From contig NC_092573.1 in the NCBI RefSeq assembly GCF_037975245.1, forward strand, positions 8,586,501-8,650,500: a stretch of 64,000 nt of DNA, written 5' to 3'. The notes beneath the pieces are model-generated. The model was given only the letters and a program-made list of their open reading frames with translations, was not told the DNA's origin and made no database searches. This document shows positions 36,701 to 48,700 of the stretch, piece by piece; position 1 is the first letter of the stretch, and each line of letters begins with the position of its first letter. The translations under genes and the position numbers were made by a program. The DNA is from Apostichopus japonicus. Lineage: Eukaryota > Echinodermata > Holothuroidea > Aspidochirotida > Stichopodidae.

Positions 36701-39700
36701 AAAACGTGATCACCAAATATCCCAACTGCAGGTGCGCGCACGGAATATTGACTACCCTGGAAATCTAGGTCATGTCCTGGTTTCTGCTCACAAGCCTGAC
36801 ACCTGTTAATTTGCATTCCATTCTGACCTAACAAGGAGTAGTTACAACCCTGGCAAACTGCCAAAAACGTGCAACACTATATTAACCCATCTCGTAAGAG
36901 AGGAGGGGTGGCCCAAGCAGTCTCCCAGGTACCTTGCTTAGCGCGTGTGAGCTCAACCTTTGCAGCAACGAGCTTTACCCTGGATTCCTGGAAGTACAAG
37001 TATGTTCGTGAGATTTTACGCCCTGGGATTTGTTTCTCAATATGTTCAAATTTTGCGAATAACATTTCCTCATTGTCAAAAACAAACTTCGATAACCATT
37101 GAAGATAAAAAAAGGAAAATAACCGGACGATTGAACGGTGAGAAAAAATACACTTAACGTAGGGGTAAAACGTTCGTAACATTTGCATATTACTAGTACT
37201 TTCAGATGTTTCCGACTTTTTAAACAGTGTTACATTTCGTGGCGCCTTGTGTGTCTGGTAATGGCGGTACGTTCGGCGTTATCAATAAAAAGCTTAGCAA
37301 CTTTTAAAGAGCTACAGGAGTGACATGTTAAAACATTGAAATTATTTTAAAAAAAAAGTTCAATACGTATCTCCGTGTTATATATTAAACATTAAACATT
37401 TTCGGTTGTGTCGGCAGGAGGTAAACATTAAAGTAACGATGCTGTAGTGTACCGTATTTATATTCGTTGTTCAGTCTGGGATTTATTGGATTACTTCATG
37501 TGTACCGTTGTTTTGAAAATATTTTGTGCGACGTTTTGAGCCTAGGTAAAACAATATTTTTGTTGAAGGAAGCCACTTAGAACCAGGATAAGATATAGTG
37601 GGAATGGTTGGTTGTCGCCCGACACCGATGGCCAATATCATCAATATGTCGATATTTCTCTTATTTCATGTTACTGTTCCCCACTCCTTCTGCTTGAATT
37701 TTTGTTTCAAAAGGTTAGTAAATAGTTATTGTACATTGAATGCTTTTGTCAAAACATGACGTTACTTCAATATATTTCTTCGCAGCAATTTTGTGTTCAA
37801 ACTTGTATCACCTTTGACTTTGTTCAAATCATTAATTCACCTTACACGATTTTTCAACACTTTCTGAATGGCCAGGCCTATATACTTTCAATATAACATA
37901 CCAGCAATGGCCCTTGTGGAAAAAGCAATACACTGCATTTCGAAATGTTTTGTTTGGCATCGTGCCAGGAGTGCAAAATACGCTACATATACAGTAGGAA
38001 AAGTATCCAAAGTCGCTTATGTTTGTGTTTACAATAACATTTCATTAAAAAGGCAACCAATCATAAACTTCGACTGTAACCGATAAAACTTCTTTCGTTC
38101 CCATGGTGATTGAACCTGGGCAAGTTCGAATGTTGATGACCAATTTATGTTCCGTGACTAATGTCAATGGGAATTATGTGTGTAAAAAATCGGGTCTTTC
38201 CACGTGTTATATATGTATAGAAGTTTTACGTAAGCGGAGCGAAATTCGTGGAGGCTCCTTGATTGTGAGGAAGCACTAATACCTAAGCCTCAATATTTGT
38301 GGAAAAAATCGTAAGGGTTTTCTTCTGAAAATTTTTTTTAATAGTAGGCCTAACCAAAACCTTGTCATTGCTTTTGGGGGAAGTCAGATCTTCGAGTTCA
38401 AATATTGTTTTTTTTTTTTTCGTTAAACGGTTATCATGGTTTTCTTGCGAGGTATATACGGCGTAACTTTCGATGAAGGCTAAAAGGTAGGATAGGCCAA
38501 GGCCTACCTTGTTCTCATTAATTGTTACCTACATTCAGTTTAATGCCCAACGGGAGGAACTCGTATAAATATTAACAGACTGGTGCACATTGTAATTGAT
38601 AAAGTTTCCTTGCTGAAGTTTTCCTGCACTGATTGTATCGATTGTTTGTACTTCTAGTAGCGCTGTTTTCTTTGTTACTCTTATTCTTAACGGCTTAAGT
38701 ATATGCTTACTCTGTGGTTGAATATTTTGGAAAGGCTTAGGAGACATTACTTGATGTTGAGTTTACCGACTCTTTTCTGCATAACAGTTTATTCTAACCC
38801 ATAGAAGCTCTGCTATATAAAGCGGCTGAGAATATCCTACGTTTACAGATTATACGAGATTGTACGTCTTTACGCGCGTATAATCCCTATTCAGGTGCGC
38901 TGAAGCGAAGCCCTAAGCCGCGTAGACACGGCGTAGACGCCGCGTAGACACCGCGTAGAAAGTCGCGTACAGAAACGTATAACATCGTATAATCGCGTAG
39001 ATAAACGTAGAGTATACGTCTACGCGAGTTATACGTGAGCGGTACTGTACCTCACAGAGGTACAGCAGCTGCTCTACATTAGCTACATCTTCTTTCCTTA
39101 CCTTGTTGCCTTCTCTAGTTGCAGCTGCTCCTCCAACCTCACAGAGAAGCAGCTGTTCTACATTAGCTACATCTTCTTTCCTTACCTTGTTGCCTCCTCT
39201 TGCTGCAGCAGCCGCTCCTCCTACAGCAGCAGTGAGCTTGCCCTCTTTTAACTTCTTCTCCAAGGCCTTTATCTGTTTTTGTTTCTCTTCCTCCCTTGCT
39301 GTAAATTTCTTTTCAGTATTAGCAACCATCTCCTTGGACTGCTTATCCTTTTCTGCAAGCTTCTTTTTAAGGTTTTCCTATCAAATGCAAAATATTTAAC
39401 ACAATTTACTTCTCTATTATATATGTATCCCATAATTGGTACGACAGAGTTATTCAACAAATTAATATGTTTAATATTTAGATTTATAAAGCACCGTTAA
39501 TGGTGCTCGAGGGGTACTACAGCATTACCTCTGTCAACGATAACCTGTCAAACACAGACACTCCCTTCACATGGCAGCAGCTAAACAGCACCCAACTGAC
39601 ATTTCATCTCACAGGTCCCCATTTATACACCTTGGTGAAGAGAGGCAACACAGGTAAAATGCTCTGCCCAAGGACACAACATACTGATCTGACCAGGACT

Positions 39701-42700
39701 CAAACCTGCAAAGCCTTAGGTCACAAGTCGACTGCCTTAACCACTTGACCACAATGCTCTCACCAAATAAGAATTAAGATTATTTAAAATTAGTTTACCA
39801 CTGAAGAACTAAATTTCATACTACTTTTCTTTAACAGTAAAAACAGTAAGTAAAAATTGTTATTTGAGACAACAAAGAATTCTATTGTTTCACATTGACC
39901 TGTCCTGAGTAAATGAATTAATGTAGATTATTCTATGAAATCAAAACCACTCTGACTGCTGAACTGCCCATGTTTAACAGCGTAATTTCTCAAACCATAA
40001 AAGTGACATTGGTAGGTACCCCTCTCTGAGACTCATTCATTTTAACCAGTCTGTTACACACCAAAGAGTAATCCATGAATGTCATTCTTACCTGGTGCCC
40101 TCTATTAGTTTCTCTCTCTTTCGCCAAAGCTTTCTGAGTTGTTTCCAAATCTACCTTCACTTTCTCCAGTTCTGATGTCTTCTGGATTTCAGATTTTTGA
40201 GATACATCTCTATCCTTTTCTGACTTTTTCTAAGCATTTCAAAAAAGAACAAACACCCAAGAAACAAAAAAAAAAGGAAACAAGGTTAAAATATGTAAAA
40301 CTAACAGAAAATTTTTTGATTTGATCATATGAAAAATAATGCATATACATACATCTGGAATTACTTTTATTGAACAAAAATGGAAAGAATATTACGTCAT
40401 GTATATAGGTAACTAATTGCCTCATTTCCCTCATTACTGGCAACTTGTCACATTCATATTCATGCAAACAAACCCAGTCATCACCAACTCTGTAGAAAAT
40501 GGTAATGACAAAACCTGACTGATTAATTTCATATTATTTATGTAAAACTTTATTATGCAATTTCTGCTTCAATAGCAGCAGCTCCTTTATTACTATCAGT
40601 ACTGTAATAAAATGCTGGATTAAAGAAAATAATGAATCATGTTATATAACTTAACTTACACATCACTTTCCAGAGGACAATCTACCAAACATTAACTCAT
40701 TTCAGATTTGTCTTAGGGGTTTGGAAAAAATTTGCAGTTTGCTCTAAGATAAAAAAAATCCACCTTAATTTGGACAATCACAGTTTGCACATAGAACCAG
40801 AAAATGTTAGTATTCATTGCTTGTAATGTACAAAGAAATACATCCTTTACTTGCTAGCTCTTTCAAAACTTTGAACATGTTATAAATATCTCGGATAAAA
40901 ATGGAAAGCAGGTGAGGAAATTTTCGTTTTAACAAGACTTGTTAACAAAAATAAACTCACAAGTTTTTCTTGAAGTTTTCTGATTTCATCTGCGGAATCT
41001 GCTGGTATGTTACTTAATTTTTCTTTTTCCAGTTCGTCAATTCTCTGCTTGGCTTCTTCCAGAGACTGTAAACACGGTGAAAATGTAAGAAATAAACAAA
41101 TGTGAAACTGACAAGATGCGAACAACAGAAGTTGGTGATTGAGTTTCCATGGCAACTATACATATTATGGTAAGACTTCAGAACCAAAACATTTGCTAGT
41201 CTGTTGCATTTCTGTCACAAATGGTTAAAACCCAGATTTCTTGGTATGACATAACTACTTTATGCTAGCATTATGTAAAGGCAAGAACACTTTCACTGTA
41301 TACAGTAGGTGCACCTAGGTATATCCTAAACAATCTAGCCTAACTGTATAAAACTTAGGGTGAAATATGTTTTCATCAAGTGATAGGGTAAATGTTACTA
41401 TCTGATTGTACCCTTTCTAGTTGTAATTGCTTTACATTTGCGCAGTACTGAAATGTGTATTAATGTGAACCATCTGGTTTAATGTCACTGAATACTACTT
41501 CACTACCATAGGTACCAAGTTAAAATTACAAAACAAAGTAAGGCAGGAATGGTTCCTGCACTTTAAGTGATCAACTTGCATACGTTTGCTTCAGAACAAT
41601 CACCTTAACTTTTAGCCTCTCTAGAAATGAACACTTTCAAATGGAATGTTTATAAAGGGAAGTGTTTAAAGGAATTTTATATTTATTTATATACTGTTTT
41701 TTTTTTAATCATAGAATGATTCATTGTCAACTGTTTTGATTGAATTGAATTTAAGCAGCAGAATGAACAAATTTCCCTACCTGGAAAAACATTCCATCTG
41801 AATCTGTTGCAACTTTCTACTGATTCTACGACAGGCTTTAAACCAAAAAGTACTTTTAATCTTACCTTGGTCTGGAGAGCCATCTCAGCTAAGACAGCAG
41901 TGTTAGTAGCTTTGGCTTTCCCATCGTTGTCCCTAGCAGCTGCTGCTCCATCCTCCCTGGCCTGCTCGAGTTTACCTCGTAACTCTTCCAGCGCTTCCTT
42001 GGTCTCTTCGTGAGCCTCTCTCTCTGCCTCCAGTTGCCTCTCGAGGTTGTCTTGTTGTTTCCTCAACAGATTCAGCTGAGCACCAAGCTCCTGTAAGAGA
42101 TGGAGACCGACGTTGATATCATTATCACAAGGTACCAACTCCGACAGTTTCAATAACTTTGTTTTGTTTTGTTTTGTTTTCTCTCTCCATCCATCCATCC
42201 ACCTGCCTCTCCCCTCCCTCTTCTTTCCAAGATATGGTCATCTGTAAAGCTTTGAAATGTGACTTAACAGTGATGACTGCACTTTTTAATTTATTGAGAA
42301 ATGATAACTTTACTCACCTCAACGTCATCTTCATTGTAGTAGTCATAAGATGGCACCGGTGTCACACCACCTGCCGAGATTCCGCCCTCTCCAGGTGGAG
42401 GGACGACAGATCCCTCCCCGTTCATCAACTGACTGATTCTTTCCTCCAAGGATTGTTTCTCTACCTCCATCTCCTCCAGAGACGTCTCTAGAGATGAATT
42501 CCTCTGGTTCAATCCCTCCAATTCTTCCTCCAATTCTTGCAACCTCTCCTTCAGCTCATTTGTCTCTTCAGAGCTACCTCCATCTGATGACAAAGCAGAT
42601 CAGAATCATTGGGTAATTATATCAAAGTAACTTCTGCTACCAAGATAATGCCCCCCCCCCCAAATAAATTACCATAAAATAGTGGAGTATGGAGTGTTAG

Positions 42701-45700
42701 CTAAGACAACAACGCTGGTGCCTTCCAATCATAAGGTCCCCGGTTCGAGTCACTCCAAGATTAATGTATGTCGTCCAGTTACAGGGTTGTTGACAATTGA
42801 CAATTCATAATCATGGATGTTAAATATGAATGTAAGAGACTGACTTCCGTCAGCTCGCGGCTTTGATAAGCCAATGAGGCTTCTTTGCGAGTTCCTGCTT
42901 GCAGGAGGATCTAAAATACATACATAGATATATATAACCAAAGAAAAGCCTACTATCATTTTTTTTTATGCAAGGTATTCAAAAGATATCTGAAAATTCC
43001 AGCATGTTTCATACAAATATTTCACAATACAGATTTAACATTTGGAAATTCAAGAAAACATTAATAGTTTAAATTAAATTTAGCAACTGTAACTCTCTTT
43101 GAGTCAGGTCATCAAAATTATACTTCATAAAGCAAGACACTGATTATAAAACATTGATTAGATTATGCCAAAAAAAACCCCTTCACTTACTGCTGACTAT
43201 AACTTGAGCTGAGGACACTTTATCAAAGTCCTGAGGTAATTCTCCAGTTGTCATTATTGTCAGTGCAGTATTCTGAGCTTCCAGCTCTACACTCTTTTCA
43301 TTAGCATCTTGCAAGCTTTGGTATAGTTGATCTATCTCATCATTTCTGTGAATTTAAAAAAGAAACAAAACGAGAAAATTATGTAAGTGTTTATGTCTTC
43401 AAACGGTAACTTTTGTCTTGGGCTAAAGAAAGAACTTTCACTTCCATTGCTATCAAAGAATATTACTAAAGTAAGTTGAAGATCCTCTTAAGTTGAGTCG
43501 GTGTGTTTCACTTTCGTTAATTCTCTATGTGAAGGAAATATGTTTGTTTTTCTTAGAATGAAACAGATTAGTAAATTTTTGGCCAATTATAGTTCATGTG
43601 GGAACAACATGTAGAAGGAGTCTGAGTTGGATCAAGTACTATCTTAATATGACATTATGAGTTCAACCTGGTTAACCCTTGCTTGGTTTATTCCCCTACA
43701 CCACCCCGAAAATTGGTGATTTTGCGGGTATCACATGATCTACGAAGTAACCAAAGCTATGTATGTATATTAGATCCTCCTGCAAGCAGGAACTCGCGAA
43801 GAAGCCTCATAGGCTTATCAAAGCCGCGAGCTGACCGAAGTCAGTCTCTTACATTCATATTTATCGTCCATAATTATGAATTGTTAATTGTCAGCAACTC
43901 TGTAACTGGACGACATACATTAATCTGGGAGTGACTCGAACCTGGGACCTTATGATTGAAAGGCATCAACGTTAACCACTGAGCTAACACTCCTTATCTT
44001 AACACTCCTTATCTTACTCCTAAAGCTCTTTTGTGCAAGTTAACTCCTGCTGCAGCTGCTTCATTAGTTAAGATAACCGTATAAACCAACAAGGGCTAAC
44101 GAGGTTGAACTTGTAAATGTAATACGTGCAGGATGAGGTTTCGGTAATTTAATAAACAAACTCAGAAGTGTTCCTTAAAAGTTTGCTTTAATCAAACCTG
44201 TCACTATTTTCTGGAGCCTTTCCATTTGCTTCTTCAAACTCCCGGACCCACAAGTCTAATTTTTCTTTCATTTCCTTCTGGTCGTCAGCTAATCTCTGTT
44301 TTTCTTCTTCAAGTTTGTGAAGTTGACTCTGCAAGTTGGTTTTATCTACTTCGCTCTTTCCCTCTCTTGCATTCATCTATAAATTGTTAAACAAGAGGAT
44401 TGTTGGGAAAATTAAGAAATCTATTATGATTGCAAAAATAGATCTTAGGAGAAAGGCTCGTAAACAGAATAAAATGGCACAAATCAAAAATGGAGAGAAA
44501 TGGCTACAGCATGGTATCTTCTTATTAAAGCATAAACTATGTAGTCCTCCCAACTTTTCTGGGAAAATTCTGTTTATTATACAGACTTTTACTGTTTATA
44601 AACTTGTTCTGATAACTGATATATTGTGCATTACCAAGGTTTACTTTTAGTAGGTAGTTTAATCATGTTCAGAGAAATTTAAAAGTTCTTTTTTACCCTC
44701 TTAAAATCAAACCCTTCTTTGGGTTGTCAGAGGATAAATGGCACACAAACAATAAATTTACGCTATCGTTTGTTTACCTTAAAATATGATCAATACAACA
44801 ATTTTCTTTCATGTTTCCTTTAAATGTTTGAGAAAAATTGAAATTTGTTTGTGGATCCATTTACAGTCCCCCCCCCCCCCTAATATATCCTTGTTTACAA
44901 AATTGACAGTATAATTCAACCCAGTCCTCTGTCTCCATCATAAATCTGTTCATATTATTTGATATAAAAGGATAAGGCATAATGTGACCCACCTCTTGCA
45001 GGACTGCTCGAAGTACGAGCACAGCGTTTGCGTTATCCTTCCCTGAGACGGCATCCTTGGAAACATGTTGCAGTTTCTTATTCTCCTTCTCGATCTTTCT
45101 GAGAGCTTTTTGGGATTCATTAAGCTGGTCTTTCAGGGCTTTGATCTCTGCCTGAAACTCTTTGTTTCTAGCTTGGGATGACTCCAATGCTGCCAGAGTA
45201 ACAGGGTCCGGAATGGTTACCTTTTTAACAAAGAGAAGTGTAAAATGACATAATTATAAGAAACCTGTTTTTCCTACAAATTCTGTCAACATCAAGGAAG
45301 ATTTAAGTTGTCATTTTTTTTTTTATTAGTGAGAATCAACCTTAGTGAAAGGTACTTTTAGTTATGCCGATGTCTGACCTTGACAAAAAACATGCTTTGA
45401 ATTCCAATGAGAGGAACAATTTGCAGGAGGAGGGTATCGCCGATGACAACAGATGTGATAATATCTGTCAGATATCTGAGTGACTGGTGATTATTTCGGG
45501 AATTTCTGTGTTTGTGACTCTTGGCACATGGCAAAATGGTGGGTTCTGAATGGTTGACTGAAGGTGATTGCTAAATTTTTGAAACTATTTGTATATTGAC
45601 TGAACATCTTTGATTGCTCATTCTTGCGTGGTTATAAAATACTGACATACTTAATATTCATATTAAATAGTATCAGTTGTTTCAACATTTCCAAAGAAAT

Positions 45701-48700
45701 AGAAAGTACTTTGCATATCCATGCCTTCCCACCCCCTCCTGCACCTTACTATCACAGCTCATTAACCTCAGACTTACCTCTACTGTTCTGATGATGGGTT
45801 CCGGGACAGAAATCTCCTCAGGTTCTGGTATCTTCCCTTCCTTTAATTCTGACAGAGTACTTAATTGAGCTTCCAAATTGGACTCTTGACTATCAACCTC
45901 TTCTAACTGAATATGCAGTTCCTTGATGCTCTCAGGTCTATGAAAAATGAGGAAAGTACAGATTCAGTGTCACTGAGTAAAGCATCTATTAAAAGGCATC
46001 TTTAGAAGACAATAGAATCATCTTGCCCCTTCAACCAGATCACTTAATAGAAACCACAGACATCTCATTGCAGGATGCTGTTGTGAGATTACTTCCAATA
46101 TTTCTGGCAAGTGCAAAATGGATATAGAACAATGCTTACTTTTAAAGTAACTTCACAAAATGCTCATTGACCAAATGACATATAAACAAACAACACAATA
46201 CAATACACACACCAACAAACAAATAAACAAGCAATCATTTCATAAAACTTCACTCCTTAATGGCAATCAAGGAGGGAAATTTCTTAAAAATTAAGGTATA
46301 AAATACTTCAAAGAAACTCAAACTCACTTTATACTCCATACAGAGTTGGTCGAATGAAACATATTTATCATCCACTTTTCATTATCATTACCAAAGGAAA
46401 ACAAATCTAACTACCCAAAGTAGAAAACAAGAAACTTAAGATAGATTTTTCCCAACCAATACCTGTCTTCCTCCGATGGTTCTTGCCCTGTTCGTTCTTT
46501 GAAGTCCTTCTCCCAAGTCGCCATTTCTTCTTTAAGCTTGTCTTTCTCTTCCCTGAGGATTTCCACATCCTTGTTGACATCCTCCATCTGTGCAGCGATG
46601 CTCTCCTCGTCTCTCTTAGCCATCGATGCCACGGAACGGTACTGCTTCTCTAAATTCGAGTATTTGACCCGTACGATCGCCAACTCCTGAGACAGAAGGA
46701 AGAGAGTCGTTTCGGTGACAATGCAATTATTTTGTGTATTACACAACCATCTATCCATCCTCAGAACGTGCTGCTCCATATTTGTACCTTTTTTTTTTTT
46801 TTTTTTTTTTTGGCATATTGCCATTCATGTCCCAAAAGTCAAAACTTGGAAGCAGAGATTGGGGTAAGGCCATGAAGGAGGGGTGAAGGAGGGGGGTGGG
46901 GAGGAAGTTGGAGGGAGGTCAATTATATTTCTGGGCAAATTAACCACTTCATATCCAATTCTTGCCATTTGATGATTGCATTTCGCAATAATTATTGGAA
47001 ATATTGTTGTCATAAAAATCAAAAATTGGGCAATTGTTTTTCTATCATGGAAGAAGATGAGATGAGAAGAAAGATCAGATTCAGCAGGAGAACAGTTTCC
47101 ATGACAACTCGACACTTTATCCCAGTACAGCAGCCCTCTGTTATCAAACGTTGTCAATTAACAGAGCAGCTAGGTCTGATTTGAAAAATAAAAGCTCTTT
47201 TCCTTTAAGTTGGTAATTCTGGCGGGCCAAACAGGCTGAAAACATGAGGGGGGCAGGAAGGGGTGAAACAGAATGACATTTGCTTTATACTTTAGGATCA
47301 AAGTTTTCATCGCTAAGTTACCTGATCAAATTATCAACCTTGTTTTCAGCAAGTAAAAAATTATTGTCTTTCTTCAAAAATTTTTTTTTTTTTTTCTTTC
47401 TTTAATATAAGCTAAGACAAATGGTTTTTGTCCGTTTAAGTCAACTTCTCAAAGACATCCTTAAAAACTCTGCAATAAACCAAATGAAATATATTTTGTT
47501 TTCAATTCTACTTAACAAACCTTCTGTGACTCTATCAATTTATCTTGCATTTCGTCTTTTTCCTTCTTGATACGATCTCGCTCTTCAGACGAAATTCCAG
47601 CGACGATAACTGCAGCTCCGGATGTTCGTACCTCTGTCTTCTCTTCGGCGTTTTCACTACCGACTGAGTCCCTGCCAGATCGGACGACGAGGGGAGCAAT
47701 GCCTCCCTCGCTCAGCTGCGTCCGAAGACGCTCTATATCCTCTTCCTTCTCTTTAACCGTGTTCTTTTCGGAGGCTAGCTCATCTTCCAGTATCTGTATG
47801 TGAGAAAACGGAAAAAGGGGGAAGAAACGGGCTGCTATTAAGAATGACTTGATATGGTTTTATAGCAGGAATCGGTATTGACTTGGTTTCTGGAATCATG
47901 TTAATATGATGCATACTACAACAATGACTGTATCAAGTAAGACAATATTCTAAGCACACACTGTATAGCATGTGTTGAAGGAAAGACAGCCCATTGAGAT
48001 ATATAAGTAATGTTGCTATTCTGTTATTCAATGTGATATTAGACAGAAGTTTAGTTCTTTATATGTTATAGTTCAAGAAAATAGAAAACAAAAATGAGTG
48101 CCAGTCATGTTGCCCCACGCATCATGGCCTGCACCCCTCCCCCTGCTCCTAAAATGATGTAGGCTGTGAGTGAGGTCAAACTGTTGATCAAAAGGAAAGA
48201 GCGCTTTTATAGGCTAGTGGTGTGAAAATCTCGATGCTTAATCAATAATCACGAAGCGCTCAGCTTGATAACAATATACGTTGTTCTAGAAAGTTAATGT
48301 TTAAAAGGGCTTGCTTTCTTTTCATCCTCTAGACTTTTCTCTGATTCTTGAAGCTGTTTGATTTTCTCGTGGCTGGTTTTGCCATCTTCATCCATTTTCT
48401 GGGTTAGCTCCATCATTAATTGCTCCTGCAGAAGTAACGCAAACATAAAGATACAGATGAGAAAAAATATTGAATCAGCATTCCATACTTGTCCTTCCTC
48501 TCCTACCCACTCCTCTGCCCCCCACCCCCCCCTGCCTGCACCCCCTTTGAAAGACAAAAGAAACTGTTGTTCAAGGGGTCGACTTAGAGACCTATAGTAA
48601 CAGTTTCATGGACTCAAGTGTCACAAAAGAAAGCTGCAGCAGCTGCAAAATCCCCTGCAGCAAGGCTGAAGATGCAGGCAATTACCTATTTGTGTGAAAC

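Larger units (their letters stand above)
35458..39047. mobile_element. 3.6-kb TIR DNA transposon (element 2) inserted in the 90-bp repeat
   Basis: The left end CAGTACCGCTCACGTATAAC is matched by its exact reverse complement at the right end. TA at 35456-35457 and 39048-39049 is the target-site duplication. Removing the element restores CCTCCTACCTCACAGAG, exactly the sequence of the sibling repeat units, so both ends are certain. Subterminal zones are packed with CGCGTAGACACCGCGTA and CGTATAAACACGTATAA motifs. It shares a core block with element 1. Minus-strand coding-like segments lie at 36670-37080. Confidence 0.95.
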
